Of a stretch of 64,000 nt of DNA, positions 54,303 through 62,062 are shown piece by piece (position 1 is the stretch's first letter; each line of letters starts with the position of its first letter). The stretch is from the NCBI GenBank assembly GCA_946553025.1, contig CAMNRM010000010.1:1-64000 (forward strand), read 5' to 3'. The notes under the pieces were generated by a model that saw nothing but the letters and a program-made list of their open reading frames with translations, was not told where the DNA came from and ran no database searches. The translations under genes and the position numbers were made by a program. This DNA is from an uncultured Clostridium sp. Its GTDB lineage: Bacteria > Bacillota > Clostridia > Lachnospirales > Lachnospiraceae.

Positions 54303-55643
54303 TCATGAAAACCGAATCACTTTCATCGTCTTTGCAAAATAAATGATCTCTGCGATTCCCGTAATCGTCCAGGAAAAAACATAGAGCAGATAGAGGGATT
54401 CTATCGTCCGGTAATGGGCAAAAACGGTCCATATCCACAACAGCCGAAATACGGTTGACCCGGCGGTTACGATAAACATGGGAACAATCGTCCGCCCAAG
54501 TCCTCTTGAGGCGGCAATGGTGCAGTCCATAAAGGCGCTGACGCAGTAGGATAAGGCCATCACGGAAAGCCTGCGGATTCCTGCATTCACAACCGCTTTC
54601 TCGCTGGTAAACATGGACAAAAACGGATAGCGCAGCAGGTAAATCCCAACCCCTAAAAACAATCCCAGGCCAAAGGAATACAGCATACAGATAAAATAAC
54701 TTTTCAGGATTCTCTCCCGCTTTTTCGCCCCCATATTCTGTGCGATAAAGCTTGTGCAGGCGGTATAAAAAGCAGCCATCATATCATAGACCAGGGGATC
54801 GGCATTGGCGGCGGCAGAATTCCCTTCCACCATCACATGGTCAAAGTAATTCACGCTGGTCTGGACAAAGAGGTTAGCCACGGCAAACAGGGCATACTGG
54901 AGCGCCGAGGGAACACCGATTCTTAACACCCGCCGCAAAATCAGCCGGTCGATATGGAGATTTTCTTTTCTGAGGGCAAAGGATTCTTCGCTGCAAAGCA
55001 GAAGCCGTAAAACCAAGGCAGCGGAAATATACTGGGAGATAATGCTGGCAATGGCTACGCCGCTCACCCCCATCTTACATACAAGAACAAAAAACAAATT
55101 TAACAGCACATTCACCACACCGGCAAAACTCAGGTAATACAGGGGACGCTTTGTATCTCCCGCGGCGCTTAACACGGCATTGCCGAAATTAAACATGGCA
55201 AGAGCCGGCGTTCCCAGAAGATAAATCCGCAGATAGAGGGAAGCACCGCCAATCAGTTCATCCTTGGTGTGCATTGCCGTAAGGATCACCCCGGCAAAGA
55301 TAATCCCCAAAAGCATAATGGCAATACCGGAAAACGCCAGCAGAAGCGCCGAAGTATGTACGGTCTTTTTTATGCTGTTTTTATCTTTTGCACCGATATA
55401 GAGCGCCGTCAGTGCGCTGACACCGCTGGAAAGCCCCAGAAGAATCCCGGTGGATAAGGTAATCAGGATACTTGTCGAACCCACCGCCCCCAGGGCAATC
55501 GATCCGGCAAATTTTCCTACAACAGCTACATCCGAAATATTAAAAACAATCTGCAGTATATTGGAAAACATCAGCGGCACGCTGAAAACCATAATCTTTT
55601 TCCACAAAGATCCCGTGCACATATCTATCTCATGGCTTTTCAT
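54303..55643 (-). CDS. MATE-family efflux transporter
   Basis: 446-residue membrane antiporter with about 12 segments. IMVFSVPLMFSNILQIVFNI near 15-34 and GKFAGSIALGAVGSTSIL near 43 are typical. It is only distantly like the MATE at 8718. It converges on the DHHW gene; no regulator adjoins it. Confidence 0.9.
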   Translation of the reverse strand: MKSHEIDMCTGSLWKKIMVFSVPLMFSNILQIVFNISDVAVVGKFAGSIALGAVGSTSILITLSTGILLGLSSGVSALTALYIGAKDKNSIKKTVHTSALLLAFSGIAIMLLGIIFAGVILTAMHTKDELIGGASLYLRIYLLGTPALAMFNFGNAVLSAAGDTKRPLYYLSFAGVVNVLLNLFFVLVCKMGVSGVAIASIISQYISAALVLRLLLCSEESFALRKENLHIDRLILRRVLRIGVPSALQYALFAVANLFVQTSVNYFDHVMVEGNSAAANADPLVYDMMAAFYTACTSFIAQNMGAKKRERILKSYFICMLYSFGLGLFLGVGIYLLRYPFLSMFTSEKAVVNAGIRRLSVMALSYCVSAFMDCTIAASRGLGRTIVPMFIVTAGSTVFRLLWIWTVFAHYRTIESLYLLYVFSWTITGIAEIIYFAKTMKVIRFS

Positions 55644-55708
55644 CTTTCTTTATCTCCCGATTTTATTTCCTGTTTTGTGCATTTGTCAAAAGAAGTTTGT
55701 AAGTCCCC

Positions 55709-56581
55709 TTACCCGCCGCTTTCGTCTTTGCGGCTTAGAAGCGGGGACTTCCCTGACAGTTTAAAATGCAGGCATTTTTCCGGACAGGCTTCTATGCATT
55801 TCCCGCACCTTATACATTCGGATGACTTTGATATTTCTTTAACGGAAAGGGCCAGAGGGCAGGCTTTTTCACAGGCCCTGCACATCACGCAGCTTTCCTC
55901 TTCCCAGTGCACCTGCACCAGGCTGAAACGGTTAAACCAGCCGTAAATTGCCCCAAGCGGACAAAGATACTGACAAAACGGGCGGTAAACTTTTACCGAA
56001 AGGATAAGGATTGCAAGCAGCAGGCCAAACTTCCAGAAAAAAAGCCCTCCGGCCTGACGGCGAAGCAGCGGGTTGGCGGCAAGAAGAGGCACAGCCCCAA
56101 GCAGGGTTCCCGAGGGGCACAGGTATTTACAAAACGCCGGAACCTTGGCAAAGCCTTTCCATAAAAACATCGAGCCAAGCCCCGCGAACAGGACAAGGCT
56201 GATGTATTTCCCATATTTGAACTGCTGATGAAAAGGAAGACGCTTTCGTTTGGAAAATAGAGGGATTTTATACAAAAGATCCTGCACCAGACCAAAAGGG
56301 CAGAGCCATCCGCAGACAAAACGTCCCAAAAGACTCCCAAACAAAAAGAAAACGCCGAGCACGGCAAAGGGAACCTGAAACCCCTGCTGGTTAAAAAGCG
56401 CCTGCAATGCCCCGAGGGGACAGGAGCCAATCGCCCCGGGACAGGAATAACAGTTCAGTCCCGGGACACAGGCATATTTTAAGCTTCCCTGATAGATTTT
56501 TCCGTGCAGGAAGCCGTAAGCATATCCGTTCGTAGCGATGGTAAAGGCAATCTGTACCATCCTTCGCAGCTTTTTCATCAT
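55709..56581 (-). CDS. NapH-like membrane 4Fe-4S protein
   Basis: 290 residues. Several membrane helices carry Cys motifs (CGWLCPFG near 90, CKYLCPSG near 151, CQYLCPLG near 210), and two C-terminal ferredoxin clusters follow: CVMCRACEKACP and CIRCGKCIEACPEKC (about 234-275). It likely carries electrons from quinol or ferredoxin across the membrane. With the CXXC peptide and TlpA-like lipoprotein upstream it forms a three-gene redox cassette known from Clostridia, thought to deliver reducing power outside the cell. Confidence 0.88.
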   Translation of the reverse strand: MMKKLRRMVQIAFTIATNGYAYGFLHGKIYQGSLKYACVPGLNCYSCPGAIGSCPLGALQALFNQQGFQVPFAVLGVFFLFGSLLGRFVCGWLCPFGLVQDLLYKIPLFSKRKRLPFHQQFKYGKYISLVLFAGLGSMFLWKGFAKVPAFCKYLCPSGTLLGAVPLLAANPLLRRQAGGLFFWKFGLLLAILILSVKVYRPFCQYLCPLGAIYGWFNRFSLVQVHWEEESCVMCRACEKACPLALSVKEISKSSECIRCGKCIEACPEKCLHFKLSGKSPLLSRKDESGG

Positions 56582-56582
56582 C

Positions 56583-56759
56583 TCACCCGATTCCTATACA
56601 TTCCATGCAAATCATCACAGCCTTTCGCCAGAGCACGTCAAACTGCCCGTAAAAAGATCCAAGGACGAGGAAAAACAGTCCAAGAACCGTTCCCAAAAGC
56701 CAGGCGGGCAGCCTGCAAGACAGGTTGAAAGGCAGCTTACAGTTTTTCCAAAAGTGCAT
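56583..56759 (-). CDS. CD1871A-type CXXC membrane peptide
   Basis: 58 residues: one membrane helix (LPAWLLGTVLGLFFLVLGSF) and the ending ICMECIGIG, which is the mark of the CD1871A CXXC-motif family. ATG 56759 lies inside the end of the TlpA gene (23-base overlap); a longer frame to 56798 is possible but lacks support. The CXXC probably exchanges thiols between the NapH-like protein and the TlpA-like protein. Confidence 0.8.
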   Translation of the reverse strand: MHFWKNCKLPFNLSCRLPAWLLGTVLGLFFLVLGSFYGQFDVLWRKAVMICMECIGIG

Positions 56760-57429
56760 TGATTTCTTCCTCCCATGCGGACTTATCCATGGAGCCAACG
56801 ATGGTATTTAAAAGATTTCCTTCACTGTCAAAGAAAAACGTGGTGGGAACTGCCGACACCTCCGTAAGAAGCGAAATATACAGGGATTCGTTAAGCAGAA
56901 GATGTGTGTAATCCGCCCCCGTTTTGGCAACCAGGTCCGCCGCGAAATCCTTCATCTTTTCCTCTGCGCCTTCCTCTACATCGCTGATAACCCCGATAAT
57001 CTGAAATTCTTCCGGCGAATAAGCCGCAGCCAGTTCACCAAGCCCCGGCATCTCACGCAGGCAGGGGTTACAGTAGGTCGCCCAGACATTAATCATGGTC
57101 AGCTTTGAGGAGGAAAGAATATCCGAAGAAACCGTATTTCCCTCCAGATCCTGTCCCTCAAAGGCAATCTTTACCGAAGCTGTTCCCTCTTTCGTGTCTG
57201 CTTTTTCAGCGGTTTCTTCCAGTCCTGCCGTATGGTCCGTTTGTTCACCGGCTTTTTCCGATCCTTCTGCAAGGTCGGTTTCTTTTTGCTCTTCTTTGGC
57301 AGCTGCGGTATTTTCCTTTTGTGCATTATTTTCTAAATTCTTTGTATTCCCGCTTTTCTGACTGCACCCGCCAAGAAAAACCGCCGCGATAGCAAGCAGA
57401 AGAAGCGTTTTTTTTGCTGTTTTTGACAT
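56737..57429 (-). CDS. TlpA-like thioredoxin lipoprotein
   Basis: 230 residues. Lipobox LGGC with Cys22; a Glu/Lys/Thr-rich linker to about 95; thioredoxin fold with the active site WATYCNPCLREMPGLGEL near 127-144 (CNPC). Anchored outside the membrane as a thiol reductase, probably supplying a methionine-sulfoxide reductase or similar; no msr gene is in this window. Confidence 0.88.
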   Translation of the reverse strand: MSKTAKKTLLLLAIAAVFLGGCSQKSGNTKNLENNAQKENTAAAKEEQKETDLAEGSEKAGEQTDHTAGLEETAEKADTKEGTASVKIAFEGQDLEGNTVSSDILSSSKLTMINVWATYCNPCLREMPGLGELAAAYSPEEFQIIGVISDVEEGAEEKMKDFAADLVAKTGADYTHLLLNESLYISLLTEVSAVPTTFFFDSEGNLLNTIVGSMDKSAWEEEINALLEKL

Positions 57430-57526
57430 TATAGTTCTCCTTTATTTTACATTCATGATATGCGCACCGATACTCTTTGCTTTTTATCCCTGCCTTTTCT
57501 TCCTGCGGCACATAGCATCGAGCTTT

Positions 57527-58114
57527 TTATTCCCGAAGATTACCCCTTTGGATATGCTCCTGAATAATTTTATCGGTTACTTCAAATAGTTTCTCCGATC
57601 CCAGCTTTGTCTTTGTCTGCCGTCCGTACACCTGCTTGGCGGATACCTGATGTTCCTTCCAGTCACCCCCATTATTGCTGTGATTTAACAGTAAGGGCTG
57701 CAGGTTATCCATGGCGTGGGCAAACTTTGCCTCGGCGGTCTGGTATTCTTCAAACTCGTCAAACAGCGCAGTCAGTTCCTGCTTCTGATCTTCGGGCAAA
57801 AGGGAGTACAGCTTTTCCTTCGCGGCATCTTCCCTGGCTTTCTGACTCTTCTTGCCTTCGGTATCATAAGCATAGGTATCCCCGGCTTCGATTTCCACGA
57901 TATCATGAATTAAACACATCAGCATTACCCTGGCAATATCCACCTCTTCGTTGGCATACTCGCGGAGGAGATAGGCCATAATCGCCATATGCCAGGCATG
58001 TTCTGCATCGTTTTCATTCCTCCCGTGCCCGGATAAATGGGTCTGGCGGAAGATATTCTTCTCCTTATCGATTTCCAAAGCAAATGCGAGTTGTTTTTTT
58101 AACCGTTCCTCCAT
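57527..58114 (-). CDS. HD-domain phosphohydrolase (YfbR/HDDC2-like)
   Basis: 195 residues. The metal site is EHAWHMAIMAYLL near 36-48, CLIHDIVEIEAGD near 67-79, then a distal Asp (HAMDNLQPLL). The family hydrolyses 5'-deoxynucleotides. ATG 58114 follows AAAGGTGG; a GTG at 58126 overlaps that site. Confidence 0.85.
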   Translation of the reverse strand: MEERLKKQLAFALEIDKEKNIFRQTHLSGHGRNENDAEHAWHMAIMAYLLREYANEEVDIARVMLMCLIHDIVEIEAGDTYAYDTEGKKSQKAREDAAKEKLYSLLPEDQKQELTALFDEFEEYQTAEAKFAHAMDNLQPLLLNHSNNGGDWKEHQVSAKQVYGRQTKTKLGSEKLFEVTDKIIQEHIQRGNLRE

Positions 58115-58215
58115 CCTGCTTACCACCTTTCATTGATTGTCAGTAGCATTATAGCACAATCTTTTTCCATTGTCCAAATGATCTGTAAGATAAAATTTGC
58201 CCCTGTCAGAGATAT

Positions 58216-58241
58216 GTTACCGTTCACACGTTCACGGCAGC
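58216..58241. mobile_element. MITE-like repeat abutting the integrase stop
   Basis: GTTACCGTTCACACGTTCAC then GGCAGC: the left 26 bases of the family with three changes, ending one base before the stop codon of the recombinase gene. Confidence 0.65.
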
Positions 58242-58826
58242 TTAGAGATTCATTTCCAGAAAAACCTTATCTTTATCGTCCTGGTCAATGGACAGGTAGC
58301 GCTTGGTTATATCCAGGGAAGAATGGTTGTAAATGGTCATAATTACCGCAGGCGGCGTTCCCTTCTTCCATGCGTGATAGCCAAAGGTTTTCCGCAGAGA
58401 GTGACAGCTGATGATGCCTTCGATATGTAATTCATCCGCAGCCTTTTTGATAATGCGGAAAGCCTGGGTGCGGCTGATGGGACGGTTCCTGCCTTCACGG
58501 CTTTGAAACAGATAGTCGCCGGATGACAGGTGAGGAAGTGTTTTTTTTAATTGTTTCAATGCCTGGAGAACCTCTTTATTCAGGGCAATCTTTGTGGTTT
58601 TTCCGGTCTTTTGTTCAAGAATATTGATGTGATGAAAGTAACATTTGTTGCAGAAATCATAGACATTTCCCCACTTTAACAGCAGGAGATCACTAATTCG
58701 CAGCGAGGTGTTCATGCCAAGGGTAACCAGGGCATAATTGCGTATCTGATGGCGGTCAATATAGTACTGTTTTAGTTTTTGGATGTCCTTTTTGTTTTTA
58801 ATCGGCTGTGTTGTCTGCATATCCAT
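58242..58826 (-). CDS. Tyrosine recombinase, catalytic domain only
   Basis: 194 residues. Catalytic residues: Arg in NTSLRISDLLLLKWG near 40, HSLRKTFGYHAW near 140, and the late HSS then Tyr in ITKRYLSID near 180. The N-terminal DNA-clamp domain of phage integrases is missing, so it resembles small chromosomal XerC-like recombinases. GGAGG lies before the ATG. No att site or prophage genes are next to it. Confidence 0.88.
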   Translation of the reverse strand: MDMQTTQPIKNKKDIQKLKQYYIDRHQIRNYALVTLGMNTSLRISDLLLLKWGNVYDFCNKCYFHHINILEQKTGKTTKIALNKEVLQALKQLKKTLPHLSSGDYLFQSREGRNRPISRTQAFRIIKKAADELHIEGIISCHSLRKTFGYHAWKKGTPPAVIMTIYNHSSLDITKRYLSIDQDDKDKVFLEMNL

Positions 58827-58967
58827 ATGCCTCCGTAATTATATTTGGAAATGGTTTCCATGGTTTTATCATAGCAGTATTTGGGACTGAATTTGCAGAT
58901 TGACAAAAAAATTATGAACCTTATTTGCAGCTTTGGAAGGATAAAATAAATAAATTGCCTGCTTCCC

Positions 58968-58997
58968 TTGCTTTTATCAGACCTGCCATGTTATAAT
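58968..58997 (+). promoter_or_regulatory. Promoter of the receiver-GGDEF gene
   Basis: TTGCTT (58968-58973), 18 bases, TATAAT (58992-58997). The leader of about 150 bases shows no clear riboswitch. Confidence 0.6.
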
Positions 58998-59149
58998 AAA
59001 CCTAACAAAAACAGGACTTAAGCTCTGTATGGTAACGTTTATTCATGCAGGCGGTTCCTGGTTTTTCCATATTTTAGCTTAGTATCATGGAAGAAAAACA
59101 GGCAGCAGATGATTGCCTGATAAAATAATTCAGGAAGAGGAGCATAGAG

Positions 59150-60067
59150 ATGGAAAAAATATTGATCGTTGATGATAGTCCCACACAGGCAGCCCAGTTA
59201 AAGTCAATCTTAGAGATGGATTATGATGTTACGGTTGCACAGACAGCGACAGAAGGGCTTTCTCACGCAAGTTCAGGGAAATTTACCCTGGTTCTTCTGG
59301 ATGTGGTTATGCCGGGGATGGATGGCTTTACGCTGCTGAAAAAACTGCAGGAAGAAATCGTAACCCAGAGTATTCCTGTGATACTGATTACCAGCCTTTC
59401 CGATATCGAACATGAGCAGTTAGGACTTACCCTGGGCGCAGTTGACTACATATCCAAGCCGTTTCATCCCCTAATCGTAAAAGCCAGGGTGAATACGCAT
59501 ATTAAGCTGTACCGCTACCGCAAGCAGATAGAATACCAGTCCATGACGGATCAGCTGACAGGGATTGCCAACCGCAGGCAGCACGATATTTTCAGCATTA
59601 TTAAATGGAACGAAGCCACACGCCTTAAAGTTCCGTTTTCAATCTGTATGTTTGATATTGATCATTTTAAATCCTATAATGATACCTTTGGGCATCCTGC
59701 CGGAGATAAGGTTATTGCCACCGTTGCCAGGGTGATTTCGTCCCATCTGCAGCGCAGCACGGATTTCGTGGCCCGCTATGGAGGTGAGGAATTCGTAGCC
59801 TTCTTTATGGGCGGTACGGCAGAACAGGCTTATGAATATCTGAAAAAAATCCGCAAGTCGGTGGAGGAATGCCATATCCCGCACGATCCTGCGACGGCAA
59901 AATGGGTAACGATCAGCGCCGGGGGCGTTACCTTGATTCCCCAGAAAGAAAATTCATATGAGGTTTATCTGAAAATCGCCGACACCATGCTCTACGACGC
60001 CAAGCGCATGGGCCGTAATCGGGTGGTCTGGGCGAATGAGAAGATGGAACAGTGGTATGAGGAATAA
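59150..60067 (+). CDS. Response regulator with diguanylate cyclase domain
   Basis: 305 residues, PleD-like. Receiver domain about 1-120: ILIVDDSPTQAAQ, phospho-Asp in VLLDVVMPGMDGF near 53, and the Lys in YISKPFHP near 104. GGDEF domain about 135-300 with active site RYGGEEFVAFF near 203, so it should make cyclic-di-GMP when phosphorylated. No histidine kinase gene is adjacent. AGGAAGAGGAG precedes the ATG. Confidence 0.93.
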   Translation: MEKILIVDDSPTQAAQLKSILEMDYDVTVAQTATEGLSHASSGKFTLVLLDVVMPGMDGFTLLKKLQEEIVTQSIPVILITSLSDIEHEQLGLTLGAVDYISKPFHPLIVKARVNTHIKLYRYRKQIEYQSMTDQLTGIANRRQHDIFSIIKWNEATRLKVPFSICMFDIDHFKSYNDTFGHPAGDKVIATVARVISSHLQRSTDFVARYGGEEFVAFFMGGTAEQAYEYLKKIRKSVEECHIPHDPATAKWVTISAGGVTLIPQKENSYEVYLKIADTMLYDAKRMGRNRVVWANEKMEQWYEE

Positions 60068-60083
60068 GGACAGGAATAGGAAT

Positions 60084-60125
60084 AAAAAAAGAGTTCGGAT
60101 AGATTAGATTTCCGGACTCTTTTTG
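60084..60125. terminator. Bidirectional terminator
   Basis: GAGTTCGGA (60091-60099) pairs with TCCGGACTC (60111-60119) with a wobble pair; A run on the left and T run on the right serve the converging GGDEF and AAA genes. Confidence 0.75.
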
Positions 60126-60141
60126 CTGTGTATGGGTTTGG

Positions 60142-61605
60142 TTATTTTTGTTGTTTAGAAACTAACAATTTGTAGGTCGCATTTTCCTGCATTTTGGGAA
60201 AAGTAAGGAACATATTGTACAGCCGCATCTCAAAAATCCGGTTGGCAACAACAACACATGCATGTTCAATCTTAATAAAACCAAACATAAGCGCAATATC
60301 GACCGCAGGATCGTCAGGATTGTACATGATATCCTGTCCCTGGAAGAGAAGACGGTTGAGAAGCTGCTTTAACTCCGGATAGTCGTCAAGTTTGCTGCTT
60401 AGGGAATCAAACAAAGGGTTCTTTTCCGTCAGAAGCAGGCGGATGGCTTCAAGGAAACCAGCTTTAGTCCAGGCAGGAGTGGAGGGTGAATCCTGAGCGA
60501 TTCTTTCGTCAAGTATTTTACAAATCCGTGATACAAGGAAAGGATAGCCCGATGTATAATCATAGAGTAAAGACGAAAGCAGGGGAATATCCATTCCGGT
60601 AAGATGGTCTTTCTCATAATCCGTCAGCATACCAGCGATATCTTCAGGAGAAAAACTCATATCCACAAGAAAATCCGCAGCGATATTCCATGGGCTGTTT
60701 TGTTTATGCTCCTCATCTGGGCGAAGTTTCCGGCGGATATTTCGGATATCGTACACACTGGCAAGAATTACCGATTGGAATGTCGGAAACGTGCGCCTGG
60801 CAATGTAGCAGGCACGAAGCTGCGCAAGAAAATCAAGGAATACCTGATTATTGGAGGCGCTGTCCACCTCGTCAATCATTAAAACTACGGGTTTTGAAGA
60901 ATGTTGGCATAGTTCGCTTAGGCAGTCGAACAATTCAAATAATTCAAATGAAGATGAATTTTGTTGGAGAGCATTCTTTAAGGGGGCAAGAAGCTGTGCT
61001 GCGGGGGGAGCTGTGGGTTTGGCAGGTTCTTCGGATGATATTATTGTTTCTGTAGATGGTATAGTATCTGTAGGTTTTATCATTTCTGTAAGTTTTGTTG
61101 TTTCTATAGACTTTATTAAAAGCCGGGCGAAGGTGGTGCAGAAGGTGTGTTCGTCTTTAAATTTCGAGGCGCTGATCATCTGAAAATCCAGGCTGATCAC
61201 AAGATATTCTTCTTTTAAAAATTCTTTCAAGGATTTCAGCAGAGTTGTTTTTCCATATTGACGCGCTCTGTTAATGGTAAAATATTCCCCTGCGTCAACC
61301 ATAATTTTAACTTTTTTAAGCCTTTCGGACAGGTTGACCATGTAGTGGAGATCCGATTGGCAGTCGGCATTTATGTTGAAGATTTTCTTTCTAGTACTTA
61401 TACTCTTTATGTTTTTTGTATTCTTTGTACTTTTTATGTTCTTTATATTATTTATGTTTTTCAAATTCTCCATGCTTTTTAAATTTTCCATCTTCTTTAA
61501 ATTCTCCATGATCTTTAAATTTTCGATATTCTTCAAATTCTCTATATACTTTAGATTCTCTATATGCTTCAGATTCTCTATATGTTTTAAATTCTCTGTA
61601 CGCAC
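60142..61605 (-). CDS. AAA-like ATPase with N-terminal hexapeptide repeats
   Basis: 487 residues from GTG 61605. Residues 4-65 are about ten copies of a six-residue unit (ENLKHI, ENLKNI, ENLKSM ...), likely an amphipathic or coiled-coil stretch. Then comes an AAA-like ATPase: P-loop RARQYGKTTLL near 108-118, Walker B VVLMIDEVDSA near 240, and a C-terminal winged-helix-like region. This ATPase family is common in gut anaerobes and of unknown role. A strong promoter lies 50 bases upstream. It diverges from the TnpB-like gene. Confidence 0.75.
   Translation of the reverse strand: MRTENLKHIENLKHIENLKYIENLKNIENLKIMENLKKMENLKSMENLKNINNIKNIKSTKNTKNIKSISTRKKIFNINADCQSDLHYMVNLSERLKKVKIMVDAGEYFTINRARQYGKTTLLKSLKEFLKEEYLVISLDFQMISASKFKDEHTFCTTFARLLIKSIETTKLTEMIKPTDTIPSTETIISSEEPAKPTAPPAAQLLAPLKNALQQNSSSFELFELFDCLSELCQHSSKPVVLMIDEVDSASNNQVFLDFLAQLRACYIARRTFPTFQSVILASVYDIRNIRRKLRPDEEHKQNSPWNIAADFLVDMSFSPEDIAGMLTDYEKDHLTGMDIPLLSSLLYDYTSGYPFLVSRICKILDERIAQDSPSTPAWTKAGFLEAIRLLLTEKNPLFDSLSSKLDDYPELKQLLNRLLFQGQDIMYNPDDPAVDIALMFGFIKIEHACVVVANRIFEMRLYNMFLTFPKMQENATYKLLVSKQQK
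61436..61600. repeat. 18-bp imperfect tandem repeat
   Basis: About nine units of 18 bases (core AAATTCTC.ATG...TTT on the plus strand) inside the start of the AAA gene; frame is kept by the unit length. Confidence 0.7.
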
Positions 61606-61652
61606 TGGGCTTCTTTTAGCGTTCAGACAAGTGTTTGTATGGCTATAGGGTA

Positions 61653-61681
61653 AGTATAATGATTTCGGGGAAAAAAGTCAA
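61653..61681 (-). promoter_or_regulatory. Promoter of the AAA-like gene
   Basis: Minus strand TTGACT (61676-61681), 17 bases, TATACT (61653-61658), about 50 bases before the GTG start. Confidence 0.8.
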
Positions 61682-61837
61682 TGAAGAGGTATTTTTGAAG
61701 TGTTTGATAAAAAATTTGAAGAATTTTATAGGAATTTTAATGGGATTTGGGGGAAATTGGGAAAAATGAAACACAAGATATTGAATAATAATTTTAAATA
61801 CGTACAATATATTGTGGTTGAAGGGGTAAAAATTTTG

Positions 61838-61988
61838 TTGCAAAAAGTATAGGTTTTGCAACACTTCTAAACGTCTGTAAATCTTAGTTATTCTACTACA
61901 ATATCGTCAAAAAATCAAGAAACTTAACTATTTTTCCTAGGTAATTTGCACCAGAAATTTTTTTTTGCAAAACCTATACTTTTTGCAA
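61838..61988. repeat. 24-bp perfect inverted repeat around the TnpB-like leader
   Basis: Arm 1 at 61838-61861 and arm 2 at 61965-61988 are exact reverse complements, 103 bases apart. Each arm is itself partly palindromic (TTGCAAAA ... TTTTGCAA). Arm 2 lies upstream of the likely GTG start. It may be an operator, a transposon-end relic, or a structure in the leader RNA. Confidence 0.75.
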
Positions 61989-62062
61989 AAAATGCAGGGC
62001 CGGATATTTGCAGAATTTTCCGGAAATTAGTAAAAAAAGGAAAATGTAAAGAAGAGCAATGC

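Noticed and set aside
58242-58826. Prophage or integrative element around the tyrosine recombinase
   Set aside because: Neighbours are housekeeping or signalling genes; no att repeats, phage genes or tRNA were seen.
61838-61988. Inverted 24-mers taken as a CRISPR-like unit
   Set aside because: Only two copies, in opposite orientation, with a single spacer and no cas genes.
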